DNA from: Odiellus spinosus
Lineage: Eukaryota; Arthropoda; Arachnida; Opiliones; Phalangiidae
DNA length: 64,000 nucleotides
Assembly (NCBI GenBank): GCA_963920705.1
Contig: OY987233.1
Coordinates: 4,764,001 to 4,828,000, forward strand
Direction of reading: 5' to 3'
The position numbers were made by a program, and so were the translations under genes. Below, one piece after another: positions 35,973-48,160 of this stretch. Under the pieces are notes generated by a model. That model saw nothing but the letters and a program-made list of their open reading frames with translations. It searched no databases and was not told where the DNA came from. Within the stretch, counting starts at the first letter, position 1, and every line of letters begins with the position of its first letter.

Positions 35973-36414
35973 TTTCAAAATGTCCGCTCAAGTCGAAATT
36001 ACAATATTCTTTCTACCTTTTTGTAATGCTGGTTTATGCTGGAAAAAATAGTATTTTAAGTGTATTTTCAAGTCTGTTTTATTTACTAGCCATTGTTTCA
36101 ACGTAAATAAATCGATTGAACTAACATCAACATGTTTGCTTTTGGCGCGAATACATAATTTTGCATATAACCTTTAACGTGTTTTGTATAAGAAATCGCA
36201 GCTTTTAGGAGTATTAACAAGAAGCTTAAGACTAAACAGACTATAGAAGACATAAAACGTTTACCGTGATTTATACCAGAAACCATGAAGCAGCATTTCT
36301 TAAATTAATAAAAATACGTCATCGCGTATTATCGAATCTAACGTAATTTTTGTTCGAGAGAAGTAAGCCAAATCTGTGCCTCTTAAGTAAAATTGGTTAA
36401 TGGTAAATGTACCG

Positions 36415-36620
36415 CTACTTCACGCGGTACCTTAACGCGATTAATAAACGAACGTTAATTAACCGCTCTATCAGTAAAGTGACGAAGTCAATTAAACATC
36501 CGCAAATTAGAATCGCGAATATTAATTTCATATAACTCGGTCCGATGTAATTCTGGTTAACGTTGTTGCTACTGGTCGTTGAACTTGTCAATCAACCCCG
36601 AATCTACAAAGGGATTTAAC
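36415..36620 (-). pseudogene. Exon-7 relic of a lost IR-like gene
   Basis: Minus-strand sequence matches exon 7 of IR-F: PFVDSGLIDK, then a deletion that breaks the frame, then NQNYIG and the M4 region to the same stop position. Exons 1-6 are absent. Directly upstream, 36621-36790 matches DNA that lies upstream of the first exon of IR-F (24720-24900). One deletion therefore removed everything from the 5' flank to the start of exon 7. With IR-G it forms a duplicated counterpart of the IR-E and IR-F pair. Confidence 0.75.
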
Positions 36621-36971
36621 TTGTTTCGTTGAATAAATGGCTTTTTTCGGTATAGTTAAGAAGCCCAAGTTGAATAGCTCTTTCTAGAATCTTTTTATAG
36701 TTTTTGTTTAACCCTATCTCGCGTGCGTATTCGAAAACTTGTAACGCTTTTGTTTGTTAGTGTGGGCAGGAAAACTTCTAACATCTGATCAAAAGTAGTT
36801 AGCTTAGACCAGGAAACTTGTTAAGAGAGAGAAAATGTTTCTGGTAATTTTCTGTCCTAATGGTTCCTTTTCTCACGAGTAAACTAGAAAACATTAACTT
36901 ATGATTCATTACTCTGATGTTAATTTTCTTGACCTAGATAAAGTTGATGGTTCTTGCCTTGGTGTGACGAG

Positions 36972-37270
36972 AGCTGCGGTTACACCAACATTTCTTAATC
37001 GAATTGAAACTGTAAAATCAAACCAATATTCAAATCGCCAGGAATCGTTTTAAGCGTCACGCGTTCACGCATTATCTTTATAAATCGATTTATCGTAGCT
37101 TCATCTATCGGTTGTTGAAACCGAATCGGTATGAAACTAGTTCCCGAAGCAGTTTCGAGAAATCGATTCAAATCGATTAGAGAAAAGACGGTTTGCCGTT
37201 CGCACGACTCTAGCGAAACGTTTTGAAACGGTTTAAATCGATTTCCATGACCTAATATGAACGGAGCTTA
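36972..37270. mobile_element. Inverted-repeat element (AGCTACGGTCACACTAG-type ends)
   Basis: It begins AGCTGCGGTTACACCAACAT and ends CTAATATGAACGGAGCTTA. Inside are AATCGATT words and the block ATCTATCGGTTGTTGAAACC. Relatives: 41457-41719, 47552-47813 (opposite orientation) and a shorter type at 55675-55859. It is non-coding. Confidence 0.65.
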
Positions 37271-37496
37271 GGTCGACCGTTTTTATCTAAAACCTTCCAT
37301 GTATACTTCGGCTTTTTTAGCAAACCCGGTAGTCGAGTGGTAACGTCTATTTCTGTATTTATTTGCCCGGATGTATGCCTAAAACAAATAAGTTCTAAAG
37401 TGAAAAACGACTGGTAGGTTGAAATATACACTTTAATATTTATAATAATACAATTCAAGGTGTGTTTTGGGAGGTTTAGGGTTAGTTTATCGGGAT

Positions 37497-39232
37497 CTAA
37501 GGCCCGATTGGTAAATGAACGTTTATTAATCTCTCTATCAGTAAACAAACAAATCCAGCAAGACATCCAGAAATAAGGATTACAAATATTAATTTTAAAT
37601 CACTCAGTCCGATGTAGTTCACGTAGTCTTTCGTGTTCCTGGTCGTTGATAGATTGAATGACGTCATGTCTTCGTCTTGCCATTTGTTAATTAATCCCGA
37701 ATCGACAAACACGTTTAACCTTAAATCACGAGAATAATTAACCTTTTAATCAAGACAGTATAAATATTTGACCTGGGTACCATTTATCGAGGTCATCCCT
37801 GCAGGGGAAAGTTTTCCTCAAAGCTACGGCTGCGTGTTTGATGAAAAGGCCCTCTTTAGCGAAGTGTACCATCTCCAAGGATATATTCATTGCGACAAGA
37901 GCCATCTGCATTCTCTTACGAGGCGCCACCAGGGCAATTTTTTCATTTAGCAACAACTTCATACACTTCTTGTCAGTCATGGGCGGCACGAAATTCTTGT
38001 CCAATGCAGATTGGGCGAAGATTTTCATGCTGTGCACCTTCGAATTCTGTAATTGAAAAGTAGATAGACTAGCCATAAAATAAATGTGCGGTCTAATGAT
38101 AGCAATATTTCATGACGTTTAAAATGACTTGCCATGATTTCTCGAGTATAAAAAGAACCATGCGCGGCGCAGATGACGTAGCCTCTGGTTTTGATGGCAT
38201 CCACCATGTCCGCGATTGTATCAATGGGAGGGGTGCCTTGGTTACAACTGACCGCGGAGGTCAGCATACACTCGTAGAGTTTGCAAGTACAACCCGCCAT
38301 CACCACGAACACCAGTAATGTCATGGCAACTGATATTTTATTTTCGTTCCGATATAAATTAACACCTTGGATAAAAAGAAACGTGTTTGGTTTAGGAACT
38401 CGACTTTACATGAGTCAGCTTACTTTGTCTCAATATAATTTCCAGCATCGTCTGTACGCTCATAATCTTTGTTTTCAACAATTCAAAGTATTCCAGGATT
38501 TTAAGTACTGATAGTAATAAGACCAGCATTGACGCCAAGAAAGTCCAGACCTTTAATACAACCGTGTTTAATTTTTATAGCGCTTTCGAGATTAGGGTAT
38601 ACTTACTTGTCTGTCCATTGGATCCGCAAAAAATACGCTATTGACCTCTTCGTAGGTGTCGATGTTTTTTGTGGCGAAGGTCACGTCTTCTTGGAAATAT
38701 GTCCGAGAGTAATCGATATATTTGGCGCGTATCACGGTGTACGAAATTTGCGAGATGGCCATGTCCGCTTCTTGACGCGTTAACATTCCTATCATCCCGC
38801 TGCAAACTCCGTTGCCGTCGCAATTCCCATATACCCCGTCATCCGGAGTCACCAGCTCGTACCTTGATAAAACAGATCGTCCCTTTTAAGGTTTAAAATA
38901 GCCTCGACTACCTGAACTAGTTTCAAAATTATACTAATTACTGGAATTTCATCTTAGATGATAATTCTTGCAGGATGCGAAATTCGCTTCCCTTTACACC
39001 CGAGAGTTTTTTGTCGATATTAACGAACTGAAAGACACTCAACTATAGAAAAGTTAAATAAAAATCTGTGAAATAAAGTCCATTACATAATTATATTAAA
39101 GTACACATCGCCCCCTGTAGCTAAATGCTATCAGCAAAGATATAATTTTACCTTTTATGCGCAAATGTTACTAATGGTACTTACGTTCAAGGCCGCCACC
39201 ACCACTAAGGTTTGGTTCCAGCAACCGTCCAT
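37497..39232 (-). CDS. IR-H: IR-like channel subunit, complete (clade 3)
   Basis: Exons 39185-39232, 38942-39042, 38607-38862, 38424-38550, 38133-38365, 37781-38046 and 37497-37719 give 418 codons (417 residues). It is the most compact gene of the array at 1.7 kb, with no inserted elements. It starts MDGCWNQTLVVVAALN, sixteen codons, one more than the rest. S1 has NGVCSGMIGMLTRQEADMA and keeps the arginine in VIRAKYIDY. M1 is VWTFLASMLVLLLSV and M3 has VMAGCTCKLYECMLTSAVS. Intron 5 begins ATG|GCAAGT, a GC-AG intron. The tail is short and ends NVHLPIGP. Intron 2 is only 79 bp and lacks the transposon found there in IR-I and IR-J. Confidence 0.85.
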
Positions 39233-40342
39233 TGCCTCTTATCACTTTGAAATGCACTTGAACCAACCCGCTTAACTTTTACTTAATACATTTAACCCTA
39301 ATATTCTTTTTATGGGAAACATTACATACATTGGCGTGCAGAATCTGAAAATCGACCGTTTTCAGATTGTTTCTCTCGAAAGGGAGAATGCAACCGAAGA
39401 AAAAGTTTTATTTTATCGATTCCTTATCGTTTAAATAGAAAAGGAAAAAAAATTAAAACAATTATTAAACTAGAAATAAATTTAAAAATTACCCTGAAAA
39501 TAGGCTTGGTTGGATATATGGATAACCTGAATTTCTTCTCATTGATGGGTCAACGACCAATCAAATCTTACTGGAAATCTCACGGAGATCTCGCCTTAAC
39601 GATTGGCCTTTGCTCATTGTTGGTTTACCCATCAATTTGAAGAAATTCAGGCTATTTTCCGAGTTAGTTTTAAATTTCTGGTTTAATATTTGTTTTTCTG
39701 TTGGATTGTATCGATATAAAATGACTTGCATTTTCTCTTTATTTCGATCGATTTCTTAAGTTAATGTTATTACGGTTGCTTCTTTGCTCACGAATTCTTA
39801 ACTATTGACCTAACCTTTAATCTGTTTTATACCATTATAAAAAGGTGAAGAGCGAAATGAATTTTATTATTGATTCTGCATGGCACTTACAAACATAAAA
39901 TATTCAAGTTGTGCCAATGAATTGTATGAAAAATGTGAAAACTAACGATTTTGGTATTCAATTTAAAGAAGTTCTGACTAATCAAAAGACGCCTCTGTGC
40001 CTAAATTCCGCCCCTCTCTCCAGACTTAAAATATCAAGGAAGAGTCCAAATCACTTGAGACAGACAGGGGTGATGAATGTTTTGGGTATTTTTAAGTGAC
40101 GTAAAACCTGACTTTTGCCGATTATATTAAGCTACGGGTCGTTGTTTACTTTTATGGAATAAAATTCTAGACTTTTGGGTCTTAATTTTTAATCGATTAA
40201 AAATAAAACACCTAATTTTCCTCTTCACCCTCGCTTTAAAAAGCCTTAGAATTTATACTAACAAAACCATTAAGATATAAATTAGGGGAACTTTTCAAGA
40301 CAGTCAGTTTTCACTAGAAGCCGATGAAACTTTCCTTTGAAG

Positions 40343-40687
40343 TCTATCTTGAAATGGCCGTAACTTTTCTCTCCTATCACCTATACATAAACCGATAGCA
40401 CCATTAGAAAGAAGGCATTCCCTAGATTGATTTAAAATAATAAAATTGACATGAGCCACTCGTTAAAGATTATTCCGCCACTGATAGAAAAAGAGAAAAA
40501 ATCCAAAAATGACCTCTATCTTGAAATGGCCGTAACTTTTCTCTCCTATCACCTAGGCATAAACCGATAGCACCATTAGAAAGAAGGCATTCCCTAGATT
40601 AATTTAAAATAATAAAATTGACATGAGCCACTCGTTAAAGATTATTCCGCCACTGATAGAAAAAGAGAAAAAAATCCAAAAATGACC
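40343..40687. repeat. 172-bp unit repeated twice in tandem
   Basis: TCTATCTTGAAATGGCCGTA at 40343 recurs at 40515, and the two units differ at only a few positions. It is non-coding, and a fragment of the CAGAAGCCGATGAAAC element lies just before it. Confidence 0.85.
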
Positions 40688-40727
40688 CCTATTTGGGTAA
40701 TTTTTCCACTTTTACTAGTTCGTTATG

Positions 40728-40862
40728 TCCTCTTCAGGCTAGGCGTAATTAGCCGATTTAATTGAGGTTTACATAGCCTTAGATAGTTCAATAAACCTTG
40801 GTTAAATCTGAATAAACCTCAGTTAAATAAATCGGCTATATAGTTACTCCTCGTCTGAACCT
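40728..40862. mobile_element. TA-flanked palindromic element, diverged copy
   Basis: CCTCTTCAGGCTAGGCGTAATTAGCC-type start (first 20 bases only compared) and CTCCTCGTCTGAACC end, with the typical TTTAATTGAGGTTTACATAG interior. It is related to 6012-6165. Confidence 0.55.
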
Positions 40863-41456
40863 ATAATTTAGATATACTTCCTTATCTAAGGAAAATTGGA
40901 AAAAAAAAAATTCTGGAGGAGGGGCTTGAGCCAATCCTGTATGTAAGAAGGGTACCAAGCTCTCGCTTGATTAGCTAGATCACAATGGCTAGATTAATCT
41001 TAGCCAATGGGAAATGTTCTTAACCTTGGCGTGCGGAATCTAAAATAAAAGCGAGTCTACTGTAAATTGTCTTGTGATATCATCTTTAATTACGCCTTAG
41101 TTTCCAAGCCTAGAAATCGATGGAATTAATTTCATTATGATTACTATTTTGGGCAGCGTGCGTTTGTGTGTTCATATTTACATTAAACATCAACACTCTT
41201 TACCTCCTAAATTGTTTTTATTGATCGGTGCTCGAAGAATAATGCGACATAATCTTGCGTTGCACATTTATCGACAATCTTTAGCGCTTTTGTTACTGCG
41301 TGACAATTCAACGAAGTGGAAATGTAACTGTTTTATATTCGCCTCGAAATAAAAGTCACGAGTCGCTAAATTTGATACTTAAGCCGCGTTTTCAATCCAC
41401 TTTTTCAAGCTATTCTTTCGCTTGAAAATGCGCCCTAACACCTTTAGGGTAACATT

Positions 41457-41719
41457 AGCTACGGTTACACTAGCATTTCTTAATCGATCAAATCGATATT
41501 GGAATCGTCAGGAATAGTTTTAAGCGTCACGTGTTATCTTTATAAATCGATTTATCGTAGCTTCATCTATCGGTTGTTGAAACCGAATCGGTATGAAACA
41601 GTTTCGAGAAATCGAATCAAATTGATTTGGTAAAAGACAGTTTTCCGTTCACACGACTCTAGCGAAACGTTTTGAAACGGTTTAAGTCGATTCCAAGGCC
41701 TAGTATGAACGCGGTTTAT
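41457..41719. mobile_element. Inverted-repeat element (AGCTACGG ends), copy 2
   Basis: Starts TAGCTACGGTTACACTAGC and ends CCTAGTATGAACGCGG, with the shared ATCTATCGGTTGTTGAAACC block. It is non-coding and in the same orientation as 36972-37270. Confidence 0.65.
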
Positions 41720-42319
41720 AAGAAAGATTACAATTAAAGGGACTGTAATTAGTACCCAGCGGATGCCCCTACTTTTGATTGAAAAATTCGCGTCATTGGC
41801 ATTGACGTCACACGCCTAGGGTGAAACCAAATGACGTCATACACCTGTACAGCGTGTCTTAGTTTGCTTACATCATATGGGTGTTAGACGTCAATGACAA
41901 GGAAACTTGATTTTTTCGAGCGACGACAGAAAATTTGAATAAACTGTATTTCACTCGCAATTGCAAGCTTCAAATCGATTTTATTAACAATAATAATACA
42001 TTGTGAGGTGTGTGTTACACTATTTGAAGGCTTAGGCCAAACAAAATTTGACTATGTACTCTGCATGGACTCGAGCTTTGAAAAGAGAGAGCCTTATAAG
42101 ATGGGGGTGAGGAGATCGTGAAAGTTTGTCGTAAAAGAGATAATTTGACATGGTTAGACATTAAAGCGCGTTATTCCAGACAGAATCTCTATATAATTAC
42201 ATCTTTTACTCAGAGCTCCCAATTTTTAGAGCCCCCATTACGAAACGGGAGAATAAGTGTTTTCGCTTGTACCCCGCAATTCCTAGTCCAATACATAGTT
42301 TAACTGTTTTTGTGTAGAC

Positions 42320-45300
42320 CTAAGGCCCAGTAGGTAAATGAACATTAATTAATCTCTCTATCAGTAAACTGGTGATTCCGGACATATATCCAGAAGAAAG
42401 GATTACGAATATTAATTTTAAATCCTTAAATCCGATATAATTCTGGTTTACACTCTTGTTCCTGGTCATTGATGGTTTGAATGAGGTCTCGGCATCGGAA
42501 TTCCATTTGTTAATTAGCCCCGAATCAACTAACAAATTTAACCTAGAATCACGAGAATAATTAACTTTTCAATCATTACGGTATAAAGTATATCACTGCA
42601 AACCATAAAAGTAAACAACGTAGCTTATACATGTATCAACAAAGGTCCGGGTAAATGTACCGGCAGATTCTGATTCGAGACACTCTAGCGACCGCAGTCG
42701 CCACGTGTAAATAGTGAACGGAGGAAGCCCCACTCTGCGGAAACATTCCGGAGTTTAGGAGGGAAGACAATATAGCCAAGCGCGGCCCGCCTAAATTCCG
42801 TCCCTCTCTCCCTATTCGAAATATCGAGGAAGAGTCCAAATCACTCGAGCCAGGCAGGGGTGATGACTTTTTTTTGGCTATTTTTAAATGATGGGTTATG
42901 AAGTATACTGGACCTTTGCTGATAGTATTAAGATACCGGGCGTTGTTTACTTTTATGGAATAAAGTAACATGCTTTTGGTACGGTTTAAAGATTCGATAT
43001 GGAAACCATTTGTCGAGGTCATCCCTTCGTGCAAAGTTTTTCCCCAAAGCTATTGCTGCGTGCATGGTGAAAAGACCCTCTTTAGCAAAGTGAACTCTCT
43101 CCGATGACGCATTATTCTTGATGAGAGCACTCTGTATAGCAGTTTGAGACGCCACCAGGGCAAAATTTTCATTTAGCACCATTTTCATATATTCTTTTTC
43201 CGTCTTATTCGCCGCGATATTTCTTTTCAACGCCGACTCTGTGAAGATTTTTAAATAGTCCACTTTTGACGTCTGTAATAGAAGAAATTTATACTTATTT
43301 CGTAAGAAACATATTGTCTTCTCCCCAACTCCGGATTTCCTCCTAAGAGTGGAGCTTCTTCCGTTCTCTATTTACACGGCGACTGCGGTTGCTAGAGTGT
43401 CTCGAATGAGTCGGTACATTTACCTAGACCTTTCCTGGTAGTATTAAGCTACTTGTATGGAATAAGGTGATAGACTTTTGCATAAGTAAATAATCAATCT
43501 GACTTGCCATTATGTCACGATGAAAAGAAGTTCCTTGCGCGGCGCTAATAACGTAACCTTTGGTTATGATGGCGTTCACCATTTGCGAAATGGTGTCGAT
43601 GGGCGGGATAGCTGGGGTCAAACCTGTTGCTGAGGTCAGCATACATTCGTAAAGTTTGCAAGTACAACCAGCCGTGACCACGAAGACTAGTAATGTCATG
43701 GCAACTGATAGCTTTTCCTTGTTTCGATCCAATTTAACACCTATGATAGAAAACGTGAATTACGAATTAAAGTTCAATATCCTTTCACATACTTTGTCGC
43801 AATATAACTTCCAGCATCGTTTGTAAACTCATAATTTTGGTTTTCAACAATTCAAAGTAATCCATGGTTTTAATTAAGGTTAGAATTATGACCAGCAAAG
43901 ACCCCAAGAATATCCACACCTTTAATACGACCATGTTTATTTTTTGTAACGCTTTAGAGATTAGGGTATACTTGCTTGTCTGTCCATAGGTTTCGCGAAA
44001 AATACGCTATTGACCTCTTGGTAAGTGTCCATGTTTTTGGTAACGAAGGTCACATCTTCATGGAAATATGTCCGAGAGAAATCGACGTATTTAGCTCGTG
44101 TGATGGTGTACGAAATTTGCGAGATGGCCATGTCCGCTTCGTGACGCGTTAACATTCCTATCATCCCGCTGCAAACTCCGTTGTCGTCGCAATTCCCATA
44201 TACCCCGTCATCCGGAGTCACCAACTCGTACCTATATACAAAATCATCCCATTAAAATGAGAATGCAATCCAACAGTTAAAAAAATACCAACAAATATTA
44301 AACTAGAAATAAATTTAAAACTTACTATCAAAAATTCAAAATAGGCTTAGCAGGATCCATGGAGATCCTTTCAATATAAGGACTAGCGACCAATGACTTT
44401 GATCGATGGCTCTATTATGGGGAATGCAGGATCTCCATGAATTCAGCTAAGCCTATTTTAAAGGTCTGCAAAATCCCTGAATGATCCCGCCACCTATCTA
44501 GAAAAAACGACAATCCTTTGCGAATTATATCGAGTCCCCTCCCATCTTCAAGAGCGTGCAGTTGCTTAAAATATAGGAGGCGTTTGCTTAGATTGTCAGT
44601 GATTAATCTTGTTTGTTAATGAGTCCAATAGGGGATGAAAACCCGGGGATACCCGACTTACCGGGTCGGGGTAAGGGTTATAGTAAAATCCCTTCTTACC
44701 CCCAAAGGAGGTTTCTAATAAACTCCGAGATTGAACTAATTTAAAAATATACTAATCACTTGAATTTCAACTTGGACGACAATGCTTGCAGGATCCGAAA
44801 TTCTCTTCCTTTTACACCCGTTAGTTTATTGCCAAAAATATTAACGAGCTGGAAAACGCTCAGCTAAAGAAAAGTAATATATAATCAGAAGTCTATCACT
44901 TTATTCCATAAAAGTAAACAACGCCCCCATTTGAAAATTTGAAACTCGAGTTTCTTGACGGATTTTAACAGCAAATTGAGATCTAGGAGCTAGAATGTAG
45001 TAATTTAGATTAAATATAATTATTATATTTCATTCTACATGAATTTCGAGAAACGTCATATTTTTATCTTGGCATTATCCGTTTGAATAAACGCGTAAAT
45101 TGTTTAGTAATCAAGCTTAAAATTTTATCTCCTTATAATTCGTATCCATTTGATACGCGTCTGTTTATATAATTTGTGGTGTTTATATTAATACAAACAA
45201 TTTATCCGAGATTAAAATATCTGAAAAATGCCTATTTAAAAATGGATATCCTAAGTTATACATTATCCGATTCCGAGCTCTAATTTTAATTAAACTTTAA

Positions 45301-45427
45301 CGCTATGTTCGATTACTATCTTTTAAATTAAACTATATGTATTTTAAATTACTTTTAGTGTTTCGTTTTAACAATTATTTCATTAAATATTTAAATTTTT
45401 CCAGATTGAAATTATTTTTTGCTTTTT

Positions 45428-45464
<37 letters not shown>

Positions 45465-45525
45465 CCGTATTGCCACTTACATTTAGAGCCGCCACTATTA
45501 AAGTCCGGTTCCAGCAACCGTCCAT
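42320..45525 (-). CDS. IR-I: IR-like channel subunit, complete (clade 3)
   Basis: Exons 45481-45525, 44760-44863, 43976-44231, 43793-43919, 43508-43740, 43007-43272 and 42320-42542 give 418 codons (417 residues). It starts MDGCWNRTLIVAALN. Exon 2 has one extra codon (NIFGNKL). S1 reads TITRAKYVDFSRTYF with the arginine kept. M3 carries VVTAGCTCKLYECMLTSATG, and the tail ends NVHLPTGP. Introns 3 and 5 both begin GCAAGT, so the model needs two GC-AG introns; the same junctions are GT in most siblings. Introns 2, 5 and 6 contain transposon remnants. In exon 7 GFKDLKLIF precedes a less hydrophobic M4 (SSGYMSGITSLL). A run of about 35 T follows exon 1 in the intron. No break is seen. Confidence 0.8.
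42588..42969. mobile_element. AAACAACGCC-ended element in intron 6 of IR-I
   Basis: CCATAAAAGTAAACAACG at the left and CGTTGTTTACTTTTATGG at the right bound a non-coding interior with GAATCAGAATC-like complementary words. It fills most of a 464-bp intron. Confidence 0.65.
44256..44460. mobile_element. Decayed TTAA-type element in intron 2 of IR-I
   Basis: The left end, TTAAAATGAGAATGCAATCC, lies 21 bp from exon 3. The interior keeps AAACTAGAAATAAATTT and the AGGATCCATGGAGATCC block, and the right end is lost. An element sits at the same place in IR-J (50970-51281), so the insertion predates their duplication. Confidence 0.65.
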
Positions 45526-46971
45526 TGCGGTTTTTTCGCTTGTAAAGCTCAAGAACCGACTCTTCCTTATCTAAAGCTCGTTTATCGGTTATTTTAATAG
45601 GAAAAGACTTTGTTTCAACGCCAAGAAATCGATCGTAAAAACATCATTATAGTCGCTTCTGTGAGCGCGAAAAAAGGGAAAGTATGAGAACAGCTTTTGA
45701 ATTTATTTTCCGAATCACCATGCCAAGGTATTCGAGAATTTTCAAACAATAATTCGACATGTTTTAGGTGTTTAAATTAATTTTTAATGTTAGGTTAAGT
45801 TTGAATGCAAGGTTAATGTCTTTGAGGATGTATTCATTTTGCTTGAGCCATCGGTATTTTAATTAATAGCTCAAATTTATAATTTTACAACAATCTCAGA
45901 CCTCACCTGATAGCTTCACTTTTAAGTTTGTAGTTAAATTGAGCTAGAAATAGTAATCTGATTAGCTTATGTGTCGAGTTTTCGGAGACTGAACTAGGAT
46001 AGTGATTTAGTTCTCATTAGAGCTCGGAATTCGTATAATTTTTATTAATTGGATAAGATCTACTAAATTCTGATCTGTTTGATTGAGAATAGTCTACTTT
46101 TCATTCAGTTAACTTATTCTGAGATAAAGTAAAAACATAATCCATATCCGTTTCTATCCGAAAATGGCCTTATCTTAGAATATTGTCCGCGTTAAACGTT
46201 CGGATGAAAAATTCAAAATTTATTTTCCTGAAAAATCATGAATCAAAAGATGATTTAAAATCTTTATTTCGTTGTTTTATTTATTTATTCTTCGAATTAA
46301 AAGTCAGTTTGAAATATTTATCTTATATTTTAGACTAATTCTGGTAACGCGAATGTTTCTTATCCATCGTTATACGTTTGAATACGAGTAATTTGTTCGT
46401 AGATAAAGCGCCAAACGCTTATCTTCGGGTAAAACTTACACGTTTAACAATCATACGAATCTACAAATTTCATTTTTAAGTTACAAAGAATTGATCCGAA
46501 AATAAAATATCTGAAAATATACGAATAACAGAAGATAATGGATATCCGATTCCGAACTCTAGTGTCATTTCATTGGATTAACTTTATTGTCAGATCACAA
46601 TAGTTGCGAATTGGAAAACTTAAAAAACAGTGACTGCGTGGGAAAGTTTTTTAAAACGACAGATATGCTCTAAGTTTTTGTGTTTAGTCTCGTTTTCCTC
46701 CAAGTTTTTGTTTCCACGCTATGAAATCGATCGAAGTAACATGGGTATGCTTGGTTCTTGAGCGGCAAATTCCTATACATATATATATTGACATTAAACT
46801 TTTGTCGTGTTTCATACCACTATTTTATGGTGGTAGATTGTGCGTGTTCGATGCTATTTAAAGCTTTAGACGTTTAAATGAGTAGCGCTAGATTTTGTCA
46901 GGACCAGCGGGTGGGTTTCATTAATAGTTGTTTTGGCCCCCATGTAATTTTAATATGATCAATTGTTTTAA

Positions 46972-47448
46972 AGGGAGAATGAAAGGCCGAAACAACCTAT
47001 TTTTAATCGATTAAGAATGCTAAAATAATGAGAAAAACAATAATATAACTCATCTAAAATATTTCGTTATTTTATAATCTATTTCCAAAGTTCCGAAGCT
47101 AAGCCTAGGCAGGCTAGCTCGGTGAACTAGGCTAGCACGACCTGTATTTTTTTAATATTCGCGGCTGTTCTTGTCGCCAATCGCGAGCGAGTACGCGTAT
47201 TTAAAAAATACGCGTACTCGCTCGTGATTGGCGACTAGATCAGACGGGAATATTAAAAAAAAATACGGCTCGTGCTCGCCTAGTTCGCCAAGCTAGGCAG
47301 CCAAGGCTTAGCACCTGCAAGTTTCGGAACTTCTGAAATTGATTATAAATTAACGAAATATTTTTGGTGAGTTATATTATTGTGTTTCTCATTATTTTAG
47401 CTTTCTTTATTGATTAAAAATAGGTTGTTTGGGCCTTTCATTCTCCCT
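46972..47448. mobile_element. TTAA-flanked near-perfect palindrome, 477 bp
   Basis: The ends are AGGGAGAATGAAAGGCC and the complement, flanked by TTAA (46968-46971, 47449-47452). The two halves are complementary almost to the centre near 47210 (AAAATACGCGTACTCGCTCG). The first ten terminal bases equal those of 15013-15419, but the interior differs, so it is a second subfamily that may use the same transposase. Confidence 0.75.
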
Positions 47449-47551
47449 TTAATTTGGAAAAATAAAATGTTCGTTATAATTTTTTAATATTAAAATTATT
47501 AACCATGGTGAAATATTGAACTTTTATTTAAGTGATAGAGATAACGATACT

Positions 47552-47813
47552 TAAGCCGCGTTCATACTAGGCCTTGGAATCAATTTAAAACGATTCACTA
47601 AAGTCGTGTGAACGTGAAACCGTCTTTTCTCGAACCAGTTTCGTACCGATTCGGTTTCAACAACCGATAGATGAAGCTACGATAAATCGATTTATAAAGA
47701 TAATGCGTGAACACGTGACGCTTAAAACGATTCATGGCGATTTGAATATCGGTTTGATTTTACCGTTTCAAATCGATTTTGAAATACTAGTGTGACCGTA
47801 GCTGTAGACTTTC
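47552..47813. mobile_element. AGCTACGG-ended element, inverted copy
   Basis: TAAGCCGCGTTCATACTAGG at the left and ACTAGTGTGACCGTAGCT at the right. It is the reverse complement of 41457-41719. Non-coding. Confidence 0.65.
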
Positions 47814-47829
47814 TGCGCTATCGGTATAG

Positions 47830-48160
47830 GCAGAAGCCGATGAAACCCTCCTTTGAAGTCTATTACTCCCTGGTCTTATCTACCGCTCTTTGTATGGATT
47901 AGTTTCAAAAAGCGCGATTCGTACGCCTCCTAACGGTAGATGTTTTAGGAGCGGATATCTCTAGCAGCCTTGGAGTTCGTAAAAAAAAAACGTCGTCGTT
48001 TGTGGAGAGAGAGAATTTCCAATTTTCTGTAGACAGGGGTATGAAGTAAGACCCCCTCCGATCTCGCAAAATTGTGAATTTTACCCATACAGAGAGGAGC
48101 GCAATATCGAACATTAGAGTTGTAGACTTCAAAGGAGGGTTTCATCTACTTCTGGTATAG
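47830..48160. mobile_element. CAGAAGCCGATGAAACCCTC-ended inverted-repeat element
   Basis: CAGAAGCCGATGAAACCCTC at the left matches GAGGGTTTCATCTACTTCTG at the right. The interior has GTTTGTGGAGAGAGAGAATT. Close copies: 49421-49769 and 57479-57828. The short open frames inside are shared only because the copies are alike. Confidence 0.7.

Larger units (their letters stand above)
35875..37496. other. Spacer between IR-G and IR-H
   Basis: Holds the first-exon relic, the exon-7 relic, and an inverted-repeat element at about 36972-37270. Positions 36060-36414 match the IR-E upstream flank. No intact gene is seen. Confidence 0.6.
39233..42319. other. Spacer between IR-H and IR-I
   Basis: No gene is supported. 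It contains a decayed TTAA-type palindrome (about 39381-39741), part of an AAACAACGCC-ended element (about 39995-40165), a 172-bp tandem pair (40343-40687), a TA-flanked palindrome (about 40728-40862) and an AGCTACGG-ended element (41457-41719). The rest is AT-rich. Confidence 0.55.

Noticed and set aside
42636-43034. 132-codon minus-strand frame
   Set aside because: It lies across an AAACAACGCC-ended element and the end of IR-I exon 6 in the wrong frame.
47905-48145. Short frames shared by three loci (ISAPKTSTVRRRTNRAF and similar)
   Set aside because: They recur only because the CAGAAGCCG-ended element is present in three copies; no codon constraint is evident.
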